Below the pieces are notes generated by a model that was not told the DNA's origin, searched no databases, and saw only the letters and a program-made list of their open reading frames with translations. This document shows positions 33,380-42,084 of a DNA stretch of 64,000 nucleotides, piece by piece. This stretch comes from AC-56 sp963702195 (GTDB taxonomy: Bacteria; Actinomycetota; Thermoleophilia; Solirubrobacterales; 70-9). A program made the position numbers and the translations under genes. Numbering within the stretch: the stretch's first letter is position 1; every line of letters starts with the position of its first letter. Location of the stretch: NCBI GenBank assembly GCA_963702195.1, contig OY969725.1, positions 2,666,001 through 2,730,000 of the forward strand, read 5' to 3'.

Positions 33380-34596
33380 GGCAGCTTGTCCGGAATCGGC
33401 TGGATCCGCTTGCTCTTGCCCACGACGTCGACCGTCCGCTTGTAGGAGTCGCGCAGAAGGGTCGAATCACCCTGGCCCTTCTTCAGCGCTGACCCGACCG
33501 GTAGGACCGTGTAGTCGGGCTGGCTGACGAAGACGGGCACGTAGCTGACGTTCGTGACGCGCGTCTTGCCTCCCGTCTCCGTGCAGTGCAGCAGCACCAC
33601 CATCCCGTCCTGGCTCTCCGCCGGCAGGCCGGCCGCGGGGCTTTGGTTGGAGATCAGGTTGCCCTCGCTGAAGACGACGAACTTGTCGTTGATTCGCTCG
33701 ATCGGCTGCACCGCGTGGGGTCCCTGACCCACGATCGCCGTGATCAGCGGTGACTTCGTCACCTCCTTGACCATCTTGAGCTGGCCCGAGCTGGGCGTCT
33801 GCTGGTACTCGGGCAGGATCTCGCCGCCCCAGTGGATGTTCACGATCACCGCCTCCGCGCCATCCTTGTGCGCCTTGCGTGCGTCGTCGAGGATCCGCTT
33901 GGGAGTGGCGATGTTCACCGACCAGGGATGCGGCAGCGGGATCCCGTTGGTGTCCGTCGTGTAGGCGAGGAAGGCGACCTTCACGCCGTGCACGTTCTTC
34001 ATCACGACGTCGTGCTGCTGGGCCCCCGACGACGGGAACGAGCCCGTGTGCGCGATCCCGTCGCCGTCCAGCGCCTTGCCGGTGTCGCCGATTCCGGACT
34101 GCCCCTGGTCGAGGGAGTGGTTGGATGCGGTGTCACAGACGTCCCAGCCGGTGGCCTTGATCCCCTGCGCGAGGGCGGGTGGCGTGTTGAAGATCGGGTA
34201 GCTCGTGGGCGGCGCCGGGGTCATCGGCGTCTCCACGTGGCAGATCCCCAGCGAGGCGTCGGCGACATAGGGCTTCAGCGCCGCGAGCTCGGGCGCGAAG
34301 TTGTAGCGGTTGCCCCCGCCGAGCGCCAGGGCCCGCTCCCACAGCGGGGAGTGGATGAGCAGGTCGCCGCTCGCCGAGACCGTGAAGTGAACGGGCTGCG
34401 CCTCCTGCTGGATTCGGACGACTTCGTGCGGCGTCAGCGACTTGCCGCCGCCACCCTGCCCGACGAGGAGTCCAGCAACGAGGGCGACCGCTGCAACCAG
34501 GACCAGTGCCGCAAATCGCCGGCGCCGATAGGCGGCCGGGCGGCGCTGCCGCCGCGCGGAGCTGGGGGTGCGTGGACGGACCGGCCCGGACTCCAT
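33376..34596 (-). CDS. CapA-family (PGA_cap) metallophosphatase-like protein
   Basis: 406 residues. A basic N-terminus and a membrane anchor at about 29-47 (FAALVLVAAVALVAGLLVG) lead to an extracytoplasmic calcineurin-like domain: SASGDLLIHSPLW, DVCDTASNHSLDQGQSGI, FLAYTTDTNGIPLP, NIHWGGEILPEYQQTPSS and IVGQGPHAVQPIE. This is the CapA/PgsA fold linked to poly-gamma-glutamate capsule synthesis; no other cap genes are near, so the role here is open. The 3' end abuts the Ig-like fragment. Confidence 0.88.
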   Translation of the reverse strand: MESGPVRPRTPSSARRQRRPAAYRRRRFAALVLVAAVALVAGLLVGQGGGGKSLTPHEVVRIQQEAQPVHFTVSASGDLLIHSPLWERALALGGGNRYNFAPELAALKPYVADASLGICHVETPMTPAPPTSYPIFNTPPALAQGIKATGWDVCDTASNHSLDQGQSGIGDTGKALDGDGIAHTGSFPSSGAQQHDVVMKNVHGVKVAFLAYTTDTNGIPLPHPWSVNIATPKRILDDARKAHKDGAEAVIVNIHWGGEILPEYQQTPSSGQLKMVKEVTKSPLITAIVGQGPHAVQPIERINDKFVVFSEGNLISNQSPAAGLPAESQDGMVVLLHCTETGGKTRVTNVSYVPVFVSQPDYTVLPVGSALKKGQGDSTLLRDSYKRTVDVVGKSKRIQPIPDKLP

Positions 34597-34665
34597 GCGC
34601 GAATTGTCGCGAAGAGACAGGTCGAGGTGGCGGGACGGTCGTCGGGGAAGTAGTTTCGAGGGCTG

Positions 34666-36426
34666 ATGGAGGCGGCGGCGACAGTGCGCAGCGAGACCGA
34701 AAGCTCCGAGCAGCCCGCATCGTCGTTCGCCAAGTCGCTCTTCTGCGGGGAGATCCACGAGGAGATGGTCTTCCCATGGCCGCAGCCCAACGAGGCCGAG
34801 CAGGACCGCGTCCGAGGGTTGATCGAGGCAGCGCGCGGGATCGGCGAGCGCATCGACCCACGCGAGATCGAGGAAAAGCGCTGGATCGGCGACAGGCTGG
34901 TCCGCGAGCTCGGCGACGCCGGTCTGTGCGGTCTCTACGTCCCCGAGCGCTACGGCGGCCAGGGGCTCTCCCAGACCGGCTACGCCCGTGTGTTCGAGAC
35001 CTTCGCCCAGATCGACGCGACGCTGTCGATCGTCATGGGCGTGCACCAGTCCATCGGCTTCAAGGGCATCCACCTGTTCGGCACCGAGGAGCAGAAGGAG
35101 CGCTTCCTCCCCGACCTGGCGACGGGCCGCAAGCTGGCGGGGTTCGCGCTCACCGAGCCGAACGCCGGCTCGGACGCCTACAACATCGAAAGCCGCGCGG
35201 TCCAGCAGCCCGACGGGTACTGGGTCCTGAACGGCGAGAAGCGCTACATCGGCAACGGCGGCACCGGGTCAGTGTTCACGACGTTCGCGCGCTGCGAGGT
35301 CGACGGCAAGGACCGGCACGTGGCGCTGATCCTCGAGCGCAAGATGCGGGGGTTCGAGGTCGGCGAGCGGTTCGACACCATGGGACTCCGCGCCAACGAC
35401 CTGCGCCGTCTGTACTTCAAGGACGTTCGCGTGCCGCCGGAGAACGTGCTCGGCGAGCCCGGCGACGGCTTCCACATCGCCATGCAGATCCTGAACAACG
35501 GGCGCATCGGCCTCGGCACGGGCTCGGTTGGAGCGACCAAGGGACTGCTCGATCGCGCCATCGCACACGTCAAGGACCGTCGCCAGTTCGGCCATCCGCT
35601 GGCCGACTTCGAGCTCGTACAGGACAAGGTCGGCTGGATGGTCTCCTACCTGTTCGGACTGGAGTCCATGTGCTACCTGACCTGCGGCCTCGTGGACGCG
35701 GGCGTGGCGGACTACTCGCTCGAGTCGGCGATCTGCAAGGTCGCCGGTACCGAGTTCCTCTGGTACGCGGCCAACCGCGTCCTCCAGCTCAAGGGCGGTG
35801 CGGGCTACATGCGCGACGAGCCCTACGAGAAGATCCTGCGCGACATCCGCATCTTTCCGATCTTCGAGGGCGCCAACGACGTGATGCGGGAGTTCATCGC
35901 CCTTTCGGGCATGAAGCCCGTCGGCGAGCGGCTCTCGGGGCTCGGTGAGGTGGGTCTGGGCGATCCGATCGGCTCCATCGGGGTGCTCGTCGACTACGTC
36001 AGCGGCCGGATCCAGCAGGAGGTCCGCCCGGACCGCATCACCCGGGCCCACCCCGAGCTCTCCGATCTGGCGGACTCGGCCTCCGATCAGGTGAAGGAGC
36101 TCCGGGCCGTGACCGAGTCGCTGCTTCGCGAGCACAGGCGCGAGATCGTCGAGCGCCAGCTCGCGCAGAAGCGGATCGCCGACTCGATCGCCGACATCTA
36201 CGCGCAGATCGCCGTCCTCTCCCGGGTGACCCGTGTCTTCGAGGACCAGGGCGTGGAGCCATCAGGCCAGGAGCGCTACATCGCCGAGACGTTCTGCACC
36301 CGCGCGGCGGGCAGGGTTCGCGCCCGCCTGGAGCAGATCTCGGAGAACGACGACGAGCGGATGGCCGCCATCGCGAAGCTGGCGTATGCGCGCGGCAGCT
36401 ACGGCTACGCGCTCTTCGAGGACTGA
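34666..36426 (+). CDS. Acyl-CoA dehydrogenase, long form (VLCAD/ACAD9-like)
   Basis: 586 residues, longer than the usual 380 and like the VLCAD/ACAD9 group with an extra C-terminal helical domain. FALTEPNAGSDAYNIESRA and YIGNGGTGSVFTTFAR form the FAD/substrate site; the catalytic base is Glu401 in IFPIFEGANDVMREFIALSG. It oxidises acyl-CoA to trans-2-enoyl-CoA. TAGTTT lies 9 nt before the ATG. Together with hydratase, SDR and thiolase genes in the window it gives a near-complete set for beta-oxidation, though they are not one operon. Confidence 0.93.
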   Translation: MEAAATVRSETESSEQPASSFAKSLFCGEIHEEMVFPWPQPNEAEQDRVRGLIEAARGIGERIDPREIEEKRWIGDRLVRELGDAGLCGLYVPERYGGQGLSQTGYARVFETFAQIDATLSIVMGVHQSIGFKGIHLFGTEEQKERFLPDLATGRKLAGFALTEPNAGSDAYNIESRAVQQPDGYWVLNGEKRYIGNGGTGSVFTTFARCEVDGKDRHVALILERKMRGFEVGERFDTMGLRANDLRRLYFKDVRVPPENVLGEPGDGFHIAMQILNNGRIGLGTGSVGATKGLLDRAIAHVKDRRQFGHPLADFELVQDKVGWMVSYLFGLESMCYLTCGLVDAGVADYSLESAICKVAGTEFLWYAANRVLQLKGGAGYMRDEPYEKILRDIRIFPIFEGANDVMREFIALSGMKPVGERLSGLGEVGLGDPIGSIGVLVDYVSGRIQQEVRPDRITRAHPELSDLADSASDQVKELRAVTESLLREHRREIVERQLAQKRIADSIADIYAQIAVLSRVTRVFEDQGVEPSGQERYIAETFCTRAAGRVRARLEQISENDDERMAAIAKLAYARGSYGYALFED

Positions 36427-36437
36427 GGCGGCCGGGT

Positions 36438-36896
36438 TTACTCGTCGGCCTCGAGCCGCTCGACCGCCCGGCGCAGCACGTCGCGGAGCGTGCGCTGGTC
36501 CTCGCTGGACAGGCCGGCAATCGGCGGCGGCGGCTCGGCGAGGCGGGCGCCGATCTCCTCGCGCAGCGCACGCCCCTTCTTGGTGAGTACGAGGAGGCGC
36601 ACGCGGCGATCGTGCGGGGCGGGAGCTCGGGTCACGAGACCGCGCTCCTCGAGGCGGTCGGTGATCCAGGTGACGTTGGAGTTGTCGCACGAGAGGGCCC
36701 TGGCCAGCTCGCCCATCGGCTTCGGCTCGTCGAGGGCCTGGAGTGCGATCCAATGCGGCACGATCAGGTCGTACTCCTTGATCACGGCGATGAACCCTGG
36801 GCGCTGCGAGTGGACCAGCTGCTGCAGCAGGGACCAGGATTCGCTCGCCGCGTCCGTGGTGGCTCGAGCGCCGTTCTTGGTCGTTGCAGTCGTCAC
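36438..36896 (-). CDS. MarR-family regulator of the divergent ABC exporter
   Basis: 152 residues from the GTG at 36896, chosen because TATCAT lies 7 nt upstream. The winged helix is KPMGELARALSCDNSNVTWI followed by TDRLEERGLVTRAPAPHDRRVRLLVLTKKG. It is divergent from an ATPase/permease/permease operon, the common layout for a repressor that releases an efflux pump on binding a drug or lipophile. A dyad overlapping the exporter's -10 region is a candidate operator. Confidence 0.88.
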   Translation of the reverse strand: MTTATTKNGARATTDAASESWSLLQQLVHSQRPGFIAVIKEYDLIVPHWIALQALDEPKPMGELARALSCDNSNVTWITDRLEERGLVTRAPAPHDRRVRLLVLTKKGRALREEIGARLAEPPPPIAGLSSEDQRTLRDVLRRAVERLEADE

Positions 36897-36903
36897 GCGA
36901 GCG

Positions 36904-36909
36904 ATGATA
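36904..36909 (-). promoter_or_regulatory. -10 element of a leaderless promoter (MarR gene)
   Basis: TATCAT on the minus strand, 7 nt (CGCTCGC) before the GTG at 36896. Confidence 0.5.
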
Positions 36910-36926
36910 CTCCACCAGCTGGACCT

Positions 36927-36939
36927 TTGATACATTCAA
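36927..36939. promoter_or_regulatory. Putative MarR operator over the exporter -10 box
   Basis: TTGA-TACAT-TCAA, a perfect 4-bp dyad; the plus-strand -10 candidate TACATT (36931-36936) lies inside it. Confidence 0.45.
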
Positions 36940-36992
36940 TCATCGTGATGCCCAACGAACAGGTCGGAACGCACAGGGGAGGCGGAGGTCAT

Positions 36993-38000
36993 ATGGAGGC
37001 AGGCAACGGCATCGAGGTGAACGGGCTCGTCCGCGAGTTCAAGAACGGGCCGCGAGCGGTCGACGGCATCGACCTTCGGGTCGAGCCCGGCGAGATCTAC
37101 GGATTCCTCGGCCCGAACGGCGCCGGCAAGTCCACGACTGTCCACATGCTGACCACGCTCCTCCCGCCCACCGCCGGCTCGGCGACGGTCGCCGGTCACG
37201 ACATCGTCGCCGAAGGCGCCGAGGTTCGCGATGCGATCGGCGTCGCCCTCCAGGACGCAGCGCTCGACCTGCTGCTCACCGGGCGCGAGCACATGAAGCT
37301 TCAGGGCGGCCTCCACGGGCTGTCGGCTGAGGAGATCACGCGCCGGGGCGACGCGCTGCTCGCCCGGGTTGGGCTCGCCGAAGCCGCCGACCGCCGCGTC
37401 GGCGGCTATTCCGGCGGCATGAAGCGCAGGCTCGACCTGGCACTGGCCCTGGTCCATTCGCCGCGCATCCTCTTCCTCGACGAGCCTACGACCGGCCTCG
37501 ACGTGCAGAGCCGCGCCGCGCTGTGGGACGAGGTCTCGGGCCTGGCCCGCCGCGATGGGGTCACCGTCTTCCTCACGACGCAGTACCTCGAGGAGGCCGA
37601 CACGCTCGCCGACCGGGTGGGCATCATCGATCGCGGCAAGCTGGTCGCGGAAGGGACCCCGGCCGCGCTCAAGGCCCAGATCGGTCGCCCGACCCTCGAG
37701 GCCGTGCCGACTGACGTCGCTCAGAAGGAGCGGCTCGAGGCCGTGCTCGCGGGGTTCGGGGATCCGCTTCCGGTGAGCAACGGATCCGCCGCGGTGCGGC
37801 TCGCGGACGGGACGGAGGAGCTCGCCGACGTCGTGCGACGCCTCGACAGCGAGGGCATCAAGGTCGCCGACCTCCAGCTCCACGCCCCCAGCCTGGACGA
37901 CGTGTTCCTGGCGAAGACCGGCCGCTCGCTCGAGGGTGCCGGCGACGAGGAGGCCGTCGAGCAGGAAACCGGCGAGCACCCGGCCGAGGCGACCGCCTAG
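36993..38000 (+). CDS. ABC exporter ATPase (DrrA-like)
   Basis: 335 residues from the ATG at 36993, preceded by GGAGGCGGAGG; an earlier in-frame GTG/ATG at 36945/36948 would add 15-16 residues. Walker A GPNGAGKST is at 40-48, then YSGGMKRRLDLALALVHSPR (signature), LFLDEPTTGLD (Walker B) and TTQYLEEADTLADRVGIIDRG. The C-terminal 100 residues match the DrrA extension. It drives export of drugs or lipids through the two permeases downstream. Confidence 0.93.
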   Translation: MEAGNGIEVNGLVREFKNGPRAVDGIDLRVEPGEIYGFLGPNGAGKSTTVHMLTTLLPPTAGSATVAGHDIVAEGAEVRDAIGVALQDAALDLLLTGREHMKLQGGLHGLSAEEITRRGDALLARVGLAEAADRRVGGYSGGMKRRLDLALALVHSPRILFLDEPTTGLDVQSRAALWDEVSGLARRDGVTVFLTTQYLEEADTLADRVGIIDRGKLVAEGTPAALKAQIGRPTLEAVPTDVAQKERLEAVLAGFGDPLPVSNGSAAVRLADGTEELADVVRRLDSEGIKVADLQLHAPSLDDVFLAKTGRSLEGAGDEEAVEQETGEHPAEATA

Positions 38001-38007
38001 GGGACCG

Positions 38008-38802
38008 ATGACCGCTCGAGCGGCAACACCCACGCTCCGCAGTCAGGCGCCCTACCTTGCCTGGCGCTCGGTGATCCGCACGATCCGTCAGCCGATCGTG
38101 ATCGTGCCGCCGCTGGTCTTCCCGCTGTTCCTCCTCGCCATCAACGCCTCGGGCCTCAGCGCCGCGACCAGTATCCCGGGGTTCCCGACCACCTCCTACC
38201 TCGCGTTCGCTCTTGCCTTCCCGTTCATGCAAGGGTCGATCTTCGCCACCAACACCGCCGGCACGAACGTCGCCCAGGACATCGGCAGCGGCTTCTTCAA
38301 CCGCCTCGCGCTCACACCGATGAGCGGGCCCTCCCTCCTCGTCGGCCAGCTCTCCGGCGTCCTCCTGATCGGAGCGCTTCAGGCCGTGGCGTTCCTGGCA
38401 GCCGGCCTCGCCGCCGGAGCGAGCATCCAGTCCGGCGTGCTCGGCGCACTCGTCCTCTTCGTGCTGTCGCTGTGCATCGCGGCCGCTTTCGGCGCCGTCG
38501 GCCTCTTCGCCGGGCTCCGGACCGGCTCGGCTGAGGCGGTGCAGGGACTCTTCCCCCTGATGTTCATCCTGCTCTTCCTGAGCTCGGCGAGCCTGCCACG
38601 CGACCTGATTGCGTCGGACTGGTACCGGACCGTGGCGACGATCAACCCGGTCAGCTACCTCATCGAGGGCCTTCGCAGCCTGATCATCACCGGCTGGGAC
38701 TTCGAGGCGCTGGCGCTCGGCTTCGGGGTGGCGATCGCGATCTTCGTTGTGGCGATCTGGGCGTCGACGGTGGCCCTGCGCAACAGGATGGTGCGGACGT
38801 GA
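38008..38802 (+). CDS. ABC exporter permease 1 (ABC-2 type)
   Basis: 264 residues with six helices, ABC-2/DrrB type. FPFMQGSIFATNTAGTNVAQDIGSGFFNR and NPVSYLIEGLRSLIITG are the family's conserved cytoplasmic and C-terminal elements. GGGGACCG precedes the ATG, 7 nt after the ATPase stop. The next permease gene overlaps it (GTGA). Confidence 0.9.
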   Translation: MTARAATPTLRSQAPYLAWRSVIRTIRQPIVIVPPLVFPLFLLAINASGLSAATSIPGFPTTSYLAFALAFPFMQGSIFATNTAGTNVAQDIGSGFFNRLALTPMSGPSLLVGQLSGVLLIGALQAVAFLAAGLAAGASIQSGVLGALVLFVLSLCIAAAFGAVGLFAGLRTGSAEAVQGLFPLMFILLFLSSASLPRDLIASDWYRTVATINPVSYLIEGLRSLIITGWDFEALALGFGVAIAIFVVAIWASTVALRNRMVRT

Positions 38803-39575
38803 CGCGCCGGGCCCGCTATCTCGCGGTGGTTCGCACGGTCGCCTGGCGGAACCTGCACTCGGTGATCCGGGCGCCGGCGCTGCTACTGCCCATGATCGCG
38901 TTCCCCCTCTTCTTCTATATGGCGTTCGCGGGCGGGCTCTCGGCCGTCGGCAGCCTCCCGGGGTTCAACTACTACAACTACGACGCCTTCCAGTTCGTTT
39001 TCGTGCTGCTCCAGTCGGCGGCCTTCGGCGGCGTCTTCATCGGCTTCTCGATCGGCGCGGACTTCGATTCCGGGTTCACCCGCCGCCTGATGCTCGCGGC
39101 GCGCGATCGCTCCGCGGTGATCGCCGGGTTTGGCGTCGCCGGGCTCATCCGCGCCGCCTTCGTCTGGGTCGTCGTCTTCGGCATCGCACTCGCGACCGGC
39201 ATGCAGGTCGGCGGCGACGGCATCGACCTCTTGGGGCTGGTTGGCCTGGCGCTGGTGGTGAACGTCGCGGCATTTCTGTTCGCGGCGGGCGTCATGACGC
39301 GGATGCGCACCCTCCAGGCGGCGCCGGCGATGCAGCTGCCCCTGTTCATGATCCTGATGACGGCACCCATTTACGTGCCGCGGAACCTGCTCGAGGGATG
39401 GATCGCCAGTGTGGCCAAGGTGAACCCGATGACCGCGATCGTCGAGTCCGGCCGCAGCCTGATGGCGGGTGACCCCTTCCACGTCCCGCTGGCGTTCGCC
39501 GCGGCCGCCGGGCTCGCCGCACTGCTGTCGGTCTTCGCGCTCCGCGGCCTTCGCAAGGCCGAAGCGGCCGGCTAA
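38799..39575 (+). CDS. ABC exporter permease 2 (ABC-2 type)
   Basis: 258 residues with six helices, a paralogue of the preceding permease: FVLLQSAAFGGVFIGFSIGADFDSGFTRRLM and NPMTAIVESGRSLMAGDPFH align with it. The two probably form a heterodimer over the DrrA-like ATPase. It ends convergently with the CGNR gene, overlapping by 4 bp. Confidence 0.9.
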   Translation: MTRRARYLAVVRTVAWRNLHSVIRAPALLLPMIAFPLFFYMAFAGGLSAVGSLPGFNYYNYDAFQFVFVLLQSAAFGGVFIGFSIGADFDSGFTRRLMLAARDRSAVIAGFGVAGLIRAAFVWVVVFGIALATGMQVGGDGIDLLGLVGLALVVNVAAFLFAAGVMTRMRTLQAAPAMQLPLFMILMTAPIYVPRNLLEGWIASVAKVNPMTAIVESGRSLMAGDPFHVPLAFAAAAGLAALLSVFALRGLRKAEAAG

Positions 39576-40129
39576 CTATCTGACAAACGAGCGCGGTAAG
39601 CGCGGGTCTTGGCCCGGTTGCCGCACGACTCCATGGAGCACCAGGTGCGGGACCGGTTGCGAGAGGTGTCGTAGAAGGCCCACTGGCAGTCGTCGGCGGC
39701 GCACGCCTTGAGCCGCTCCCACGTGCCGGCGCACTGGATGTCGGCGACCGCAGCCAGGAGCCTCGCGATCAGCGCTGACGCGCCGGCCTGTGCTGGGCGA
39801 GGGTACGCCTGGCCGTCGTCCTCGATCTCGACCCGAATGAGCCCGGCGTCGGCCGCGGCACGAAGGCGGCGCAGCACGCCGGCGTCGAGCTCGCTCCCAT
39901 TGTTCGAGAGCAGGAGCAGCCGCATGGCCTCTCGGAACTCGATCGCCCTCTCGACGTCTGCAGGTCCCAGGTCGTCGCCGGCGGGGATGCCCTGCTCTCT
40001 CATCCACGAGCGCAGCGCCTCGGGCGAGTCGAAGCTCTCCACGTCGGGACCGGCCGGGTTCTTCTCGAGCGTGTTCACGAAGGAGTTGACCAGCTCGATG
40101 TCGTCGGAGGCTCTGGTTTGGGCGGGCAT
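39572..40129 (-). CDS. CGNR zinc-finger/ABATE-domain putative regulator
   Basis: 185 residues. Residues 10-135 form the all-helical ABATE domain, thought to sense a small ligand; the C-terminus is a CGNR zinc finger with ligands Cys143, Cys148, Cys164 and Cys169 and the motif CGNRAKTRAYR. Such proteins are predicted, not proven, transcription factors of actinobacteria. It is divergent from a small-protein gene, and an imperfect 23-bp dyad sits between that gene's -35 and -10 boxes. Confidence 0.88.
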   Translation of the reverse strand: MPAQTRASDDIELVNSFVNTLEKNPAGPDVESFDSPEALRSWMREQGIPAGDDLGPADVERAIEFREAMRLLLLSNNGSELDAGVLRRLRAAADAGLIRVEIEDDGQAYPRPAQAGASALIARLLAAVADIQCAGTWERLKACAADDCQWAFYDTSRNRSRTWCSMESCGNRAKTRAYRARLSDS

Positions 40130-40159
40130 GTCTCGACACCACCAACTTGTAGTTGCCGG

Positions 40160-40189
40160 TTGACACCATCAAACAAAGTTTGGTAGTGT
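40160..40189 (+). promoter_or_regulatory. Sigma-70 promoter with an overlapping dyad operator
   Basis: -35 TTGACA (40160-40165), 18-nt spacer, -10 TAGTGT (40184-40189). The spacer is filled by a dyad centred on CAAAC-AAA-GTTTG; the full arms at 40165-40174 and 40178-40187 match at 8 of 10 positions. It drives the small gene at 40240. The CGNR protein encoded divergently is the likely binder. Confidence 0.6.
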
Positions 40190-40239
40190 TGTAACCAGCT
40201 AATGTGCTTTACAGGTTAGCACCGAAGGAGGTAGCCAGT

Positions 40240-40419
40240 ATGCATCCCGCACTCATGATTGCCGTGATGGAGGAGCGAGACCGCGAGATCGCCAGGCGGA
40301 CGAAGGACGCCTGGAAGCGGCCCTCCCCAGAACCCCGGCGCGCGGAAGCGCGGCGCCCGCGGAGGCGCAGCCGCATGTCCGCGGCGTTCGCCCGGACGAC
40401 CGCGGCGTTTTTCGGATGA
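40240..40419 (+). CDS. Small basic protein with a strong ribosome binding site
   Basis: 59 residues, start fixed by AAGGAGGT 7 nt upstream. An N-terminal amphipathic helix, MHPALMIAVMEERDREIARR, is followed by an Arg/Pro-rich segment (PRRAEARRPRRRSR) and AAFARTTAAFFG. Short proteins opening with MHP and a charged helix are common in actinobacteria, with unknown function. The strong promoter and RBS indicate high expression under control of the divergent CGNR gene. Confidence 0.65.
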   Translation: MHPALMIAVMEERDREIARRTKDAWKRPSPEPRRAEARRPRRRSRMSAAFARTTAAFFG

Positions 40420-40444
40420 GCGGGGCGGCGACGTCGGCGACGTA

Positions 40445-41605
40445 TTAGTTCAGGCGCTCGACGATCATCGCCTTGCCCTGGCCGCCGGCCACGCACATGG
40501 TCTCGAGCCCGACCTGGTGGTCGTCCGTCTCCATGACGTTCAGGAGCGTGGTCATGATGCGCGCCCCGGTCATACCGAACGGGTGGCCCAGGGCGATCGC
40601 GCCGCCGTGCGTGTTCAGCTTCTCGAGTGGGATGTCGCACTCGGCCATGATCGGGATGACCTGGGCGGCGAACGCCTCGTTCAGCTCGACCACGTCGACG
40701 TCGTCGATCTTCATGTCGGCGCGATCGAGCACCTTCTTGATCGCCCCGATGGGCGCGACGCCCATGTACTCGGGCTCGTTCCCGTACGTGGCCGCGGTCA
40801 CGATCCGGGCCCGCGGCTCCAGGCCGAGCTCGGAGGCCTTGGTGTCGGACATGATCAGGACCGCCGCCGCGCCGTCGTTCAGAGGGCACGAGTTGCCGGC
40901 GGTCACGCCACCGCCGCCGAACGCCTCGGGCAGCTCGGAGAGCTTTTCGAGCGTCGAGCTGGCGCGAGGGCCGTCGTCCTTGGCCACCTCGGTGCCGTCC
41001 TCGAGCGTGACCGGGACGATCTCCCGGTCGAAGAAGCCGGACTCCTGTGAGCCCACCGCGAGCTCCTGCGAGCGCTGCGCGTACTTGTCCATCTCGGGCC
41101 GGCTGACCTCATAGCGCTTGGCCACGTTTACCGCGGTCAGGCCCATCTCGATGTAGGCGTTGGGCGTGCCGTCCTTGCCCTGGAGCTTCGGGTTCTGGTC
41201 GGCGGCGCCGGCCGGCTCGGTGCGCTCGTTGTAGCGGCTGACCCACTCCACCCCGGCGGCGATGTACGCGTCGCCCTCACCAGCCTTGATCGCGTTGCCC
41301 GCGTGCCGGATCGCGTCGAGACTCGACGAGCAGTAGCGCGAGACCGTGACGCCGTTGACCGACTCCGGCAGGCGCTCGGAGAGCAGCGAGATGATGCGGC
41401 CGATGTTGAAGGCCTGAAGCCCCTGGGGCATGCCGCAGCCGCAGAAGAGGTCCTCGATCATGTCGGGGCTCACGTCGGGATTGCGCTCGAGCAGGCTGTC
41501 GACGATGAACGCGCCCATCTCGTCGGGGCGCTGCTGGGCCAGGCTGCCCTTGAACGCACGGCCGATGGGCGTGCGGACGGCATCGACGATCACGGCTTCC
41601 GGCAT
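40445..41605 (-). CDS. Acetyl-CoA C-acyltransferase (thiolase)
   Basis: 386 residues. The acyl-accepting Cys92 is in VSRYCSSSLDAIRHAGNAI, His in HGGAIALGHPFGMTGAR, and the second Cys in CVAGGQG. It cleaves 3-ketoacyl-CoA in beta-oxidation or condenses acetyl-CoA. GGGAGAAC lies before the ATG at 41605. It is alone on its strand, without a neighbouring FadB. Confidence 0.94.
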   Translation of the reverse strand: MPEAVIVDAVRTPIGRAFKGSLAQQRPDEMGAFIVDSLLERNPDVSPDMIEDLFCGCGMPQGLQAFNIGRIISLLSERLPESVNGVTVSRYCSSSLDAIRHAGNAIKAGEGDAYIAAGVEWVSRYNERTEPAGAADQNPKLQGKDGTPNAYIEMGLTAVNVAKRYEVSRPEMDKYAQRSQELAVGSQESGFFDREIVPVTLEDGTEVAKDDGPRASSTLEKLSELPEAFGGGGVTAGNSCPLNDGAAAVLIMSDTKASELGLEPRARIVTAATYGNEPEYMGVAPIGAIKKVLDRADMKIDDVDVVELNEAFAAQVIPIMAECDIPLEKLNTHGGAIALGHPFGMTGARIMTTLLNVMETDDHQVGLETMCVAGGQGKAMIVERLN

Positions 41606-41708
41606 CTGATGTTCTCCCTTCGGTGGGTGTCGGACGTTCGGGGGTGCAGAAGGATATGGGGGAGGGGCCGGCCGCGCCGCAAAGGAGCGTGGCGAGGCTC
41701 GCAGGCCG

Positions 41709-41714
41709 TAAGCT
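41709..41714 (+). promoter_or_regulatory. -10 element of a leaderless promoter (rhodanese gene)
   Basis: TAAGCT, then 6 nt (GGGGCC) and the GTG at 41721. Confidence 0.5.
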
Positions 41715-41720
41715 GGGGCC

Positions 41721-42080
41721 GTGGCCGACGGGACCGCGACCGAGACCGACATCGCGCCGCAGCGCGTCTCGGAGCTGGTGAATTCCGGCGCCCTCGTGAT
41801 CGACGTCCGCCGCGACTACGAATTCGAGGCGGGACACATTGCGGGCGCCAACCACATCGAGATGAACGACCTCACCGCCAACGCCGAGTCCATCCCCAGG
41901 GATCGGCCCGTCGTCCTCTGCTGCCGCTCCGGAAATCGCTCGGGGATGGCCGCCGCGGCCTTCAGAGACGCCGGGTTCGACGCCTACCACGTCGAGGGCG
42001 GGCTGCAGGCGTGGGTGGACCAGGGACTGGAGCTCGAGCCGCCGGGCGGCGAGGTGGCCGAGCCCCGCACCGGCGGCTGA
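41721..42080 (+). CDS. Single-domain rhodanese
   Basis: 119 residues, one rhodanese domain that carries sulfane sulfur. The active loop is CRSGNRS with the catalytic Cys68. VIDVRRDYEFEAGHIAGANHIE is the conserved first half. No signal peptide is present. A coiled-coil membrane protein gene follows 4 nt after the stop, so the two are probably cotranscribed. Confidence 0.9.
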   Translation: MADGTATETDIAPQRVSELVNSGALVIDVRRDYEFEAGHIAGANHIEMNDLTANAESIPRDRPVVLCCRSGNRSGMAAAAFRDAGFDAYHVEGGLQAWVDQGLELEPPGGEVAEPRTGG

Positions 42081-42084
42081 GCCC

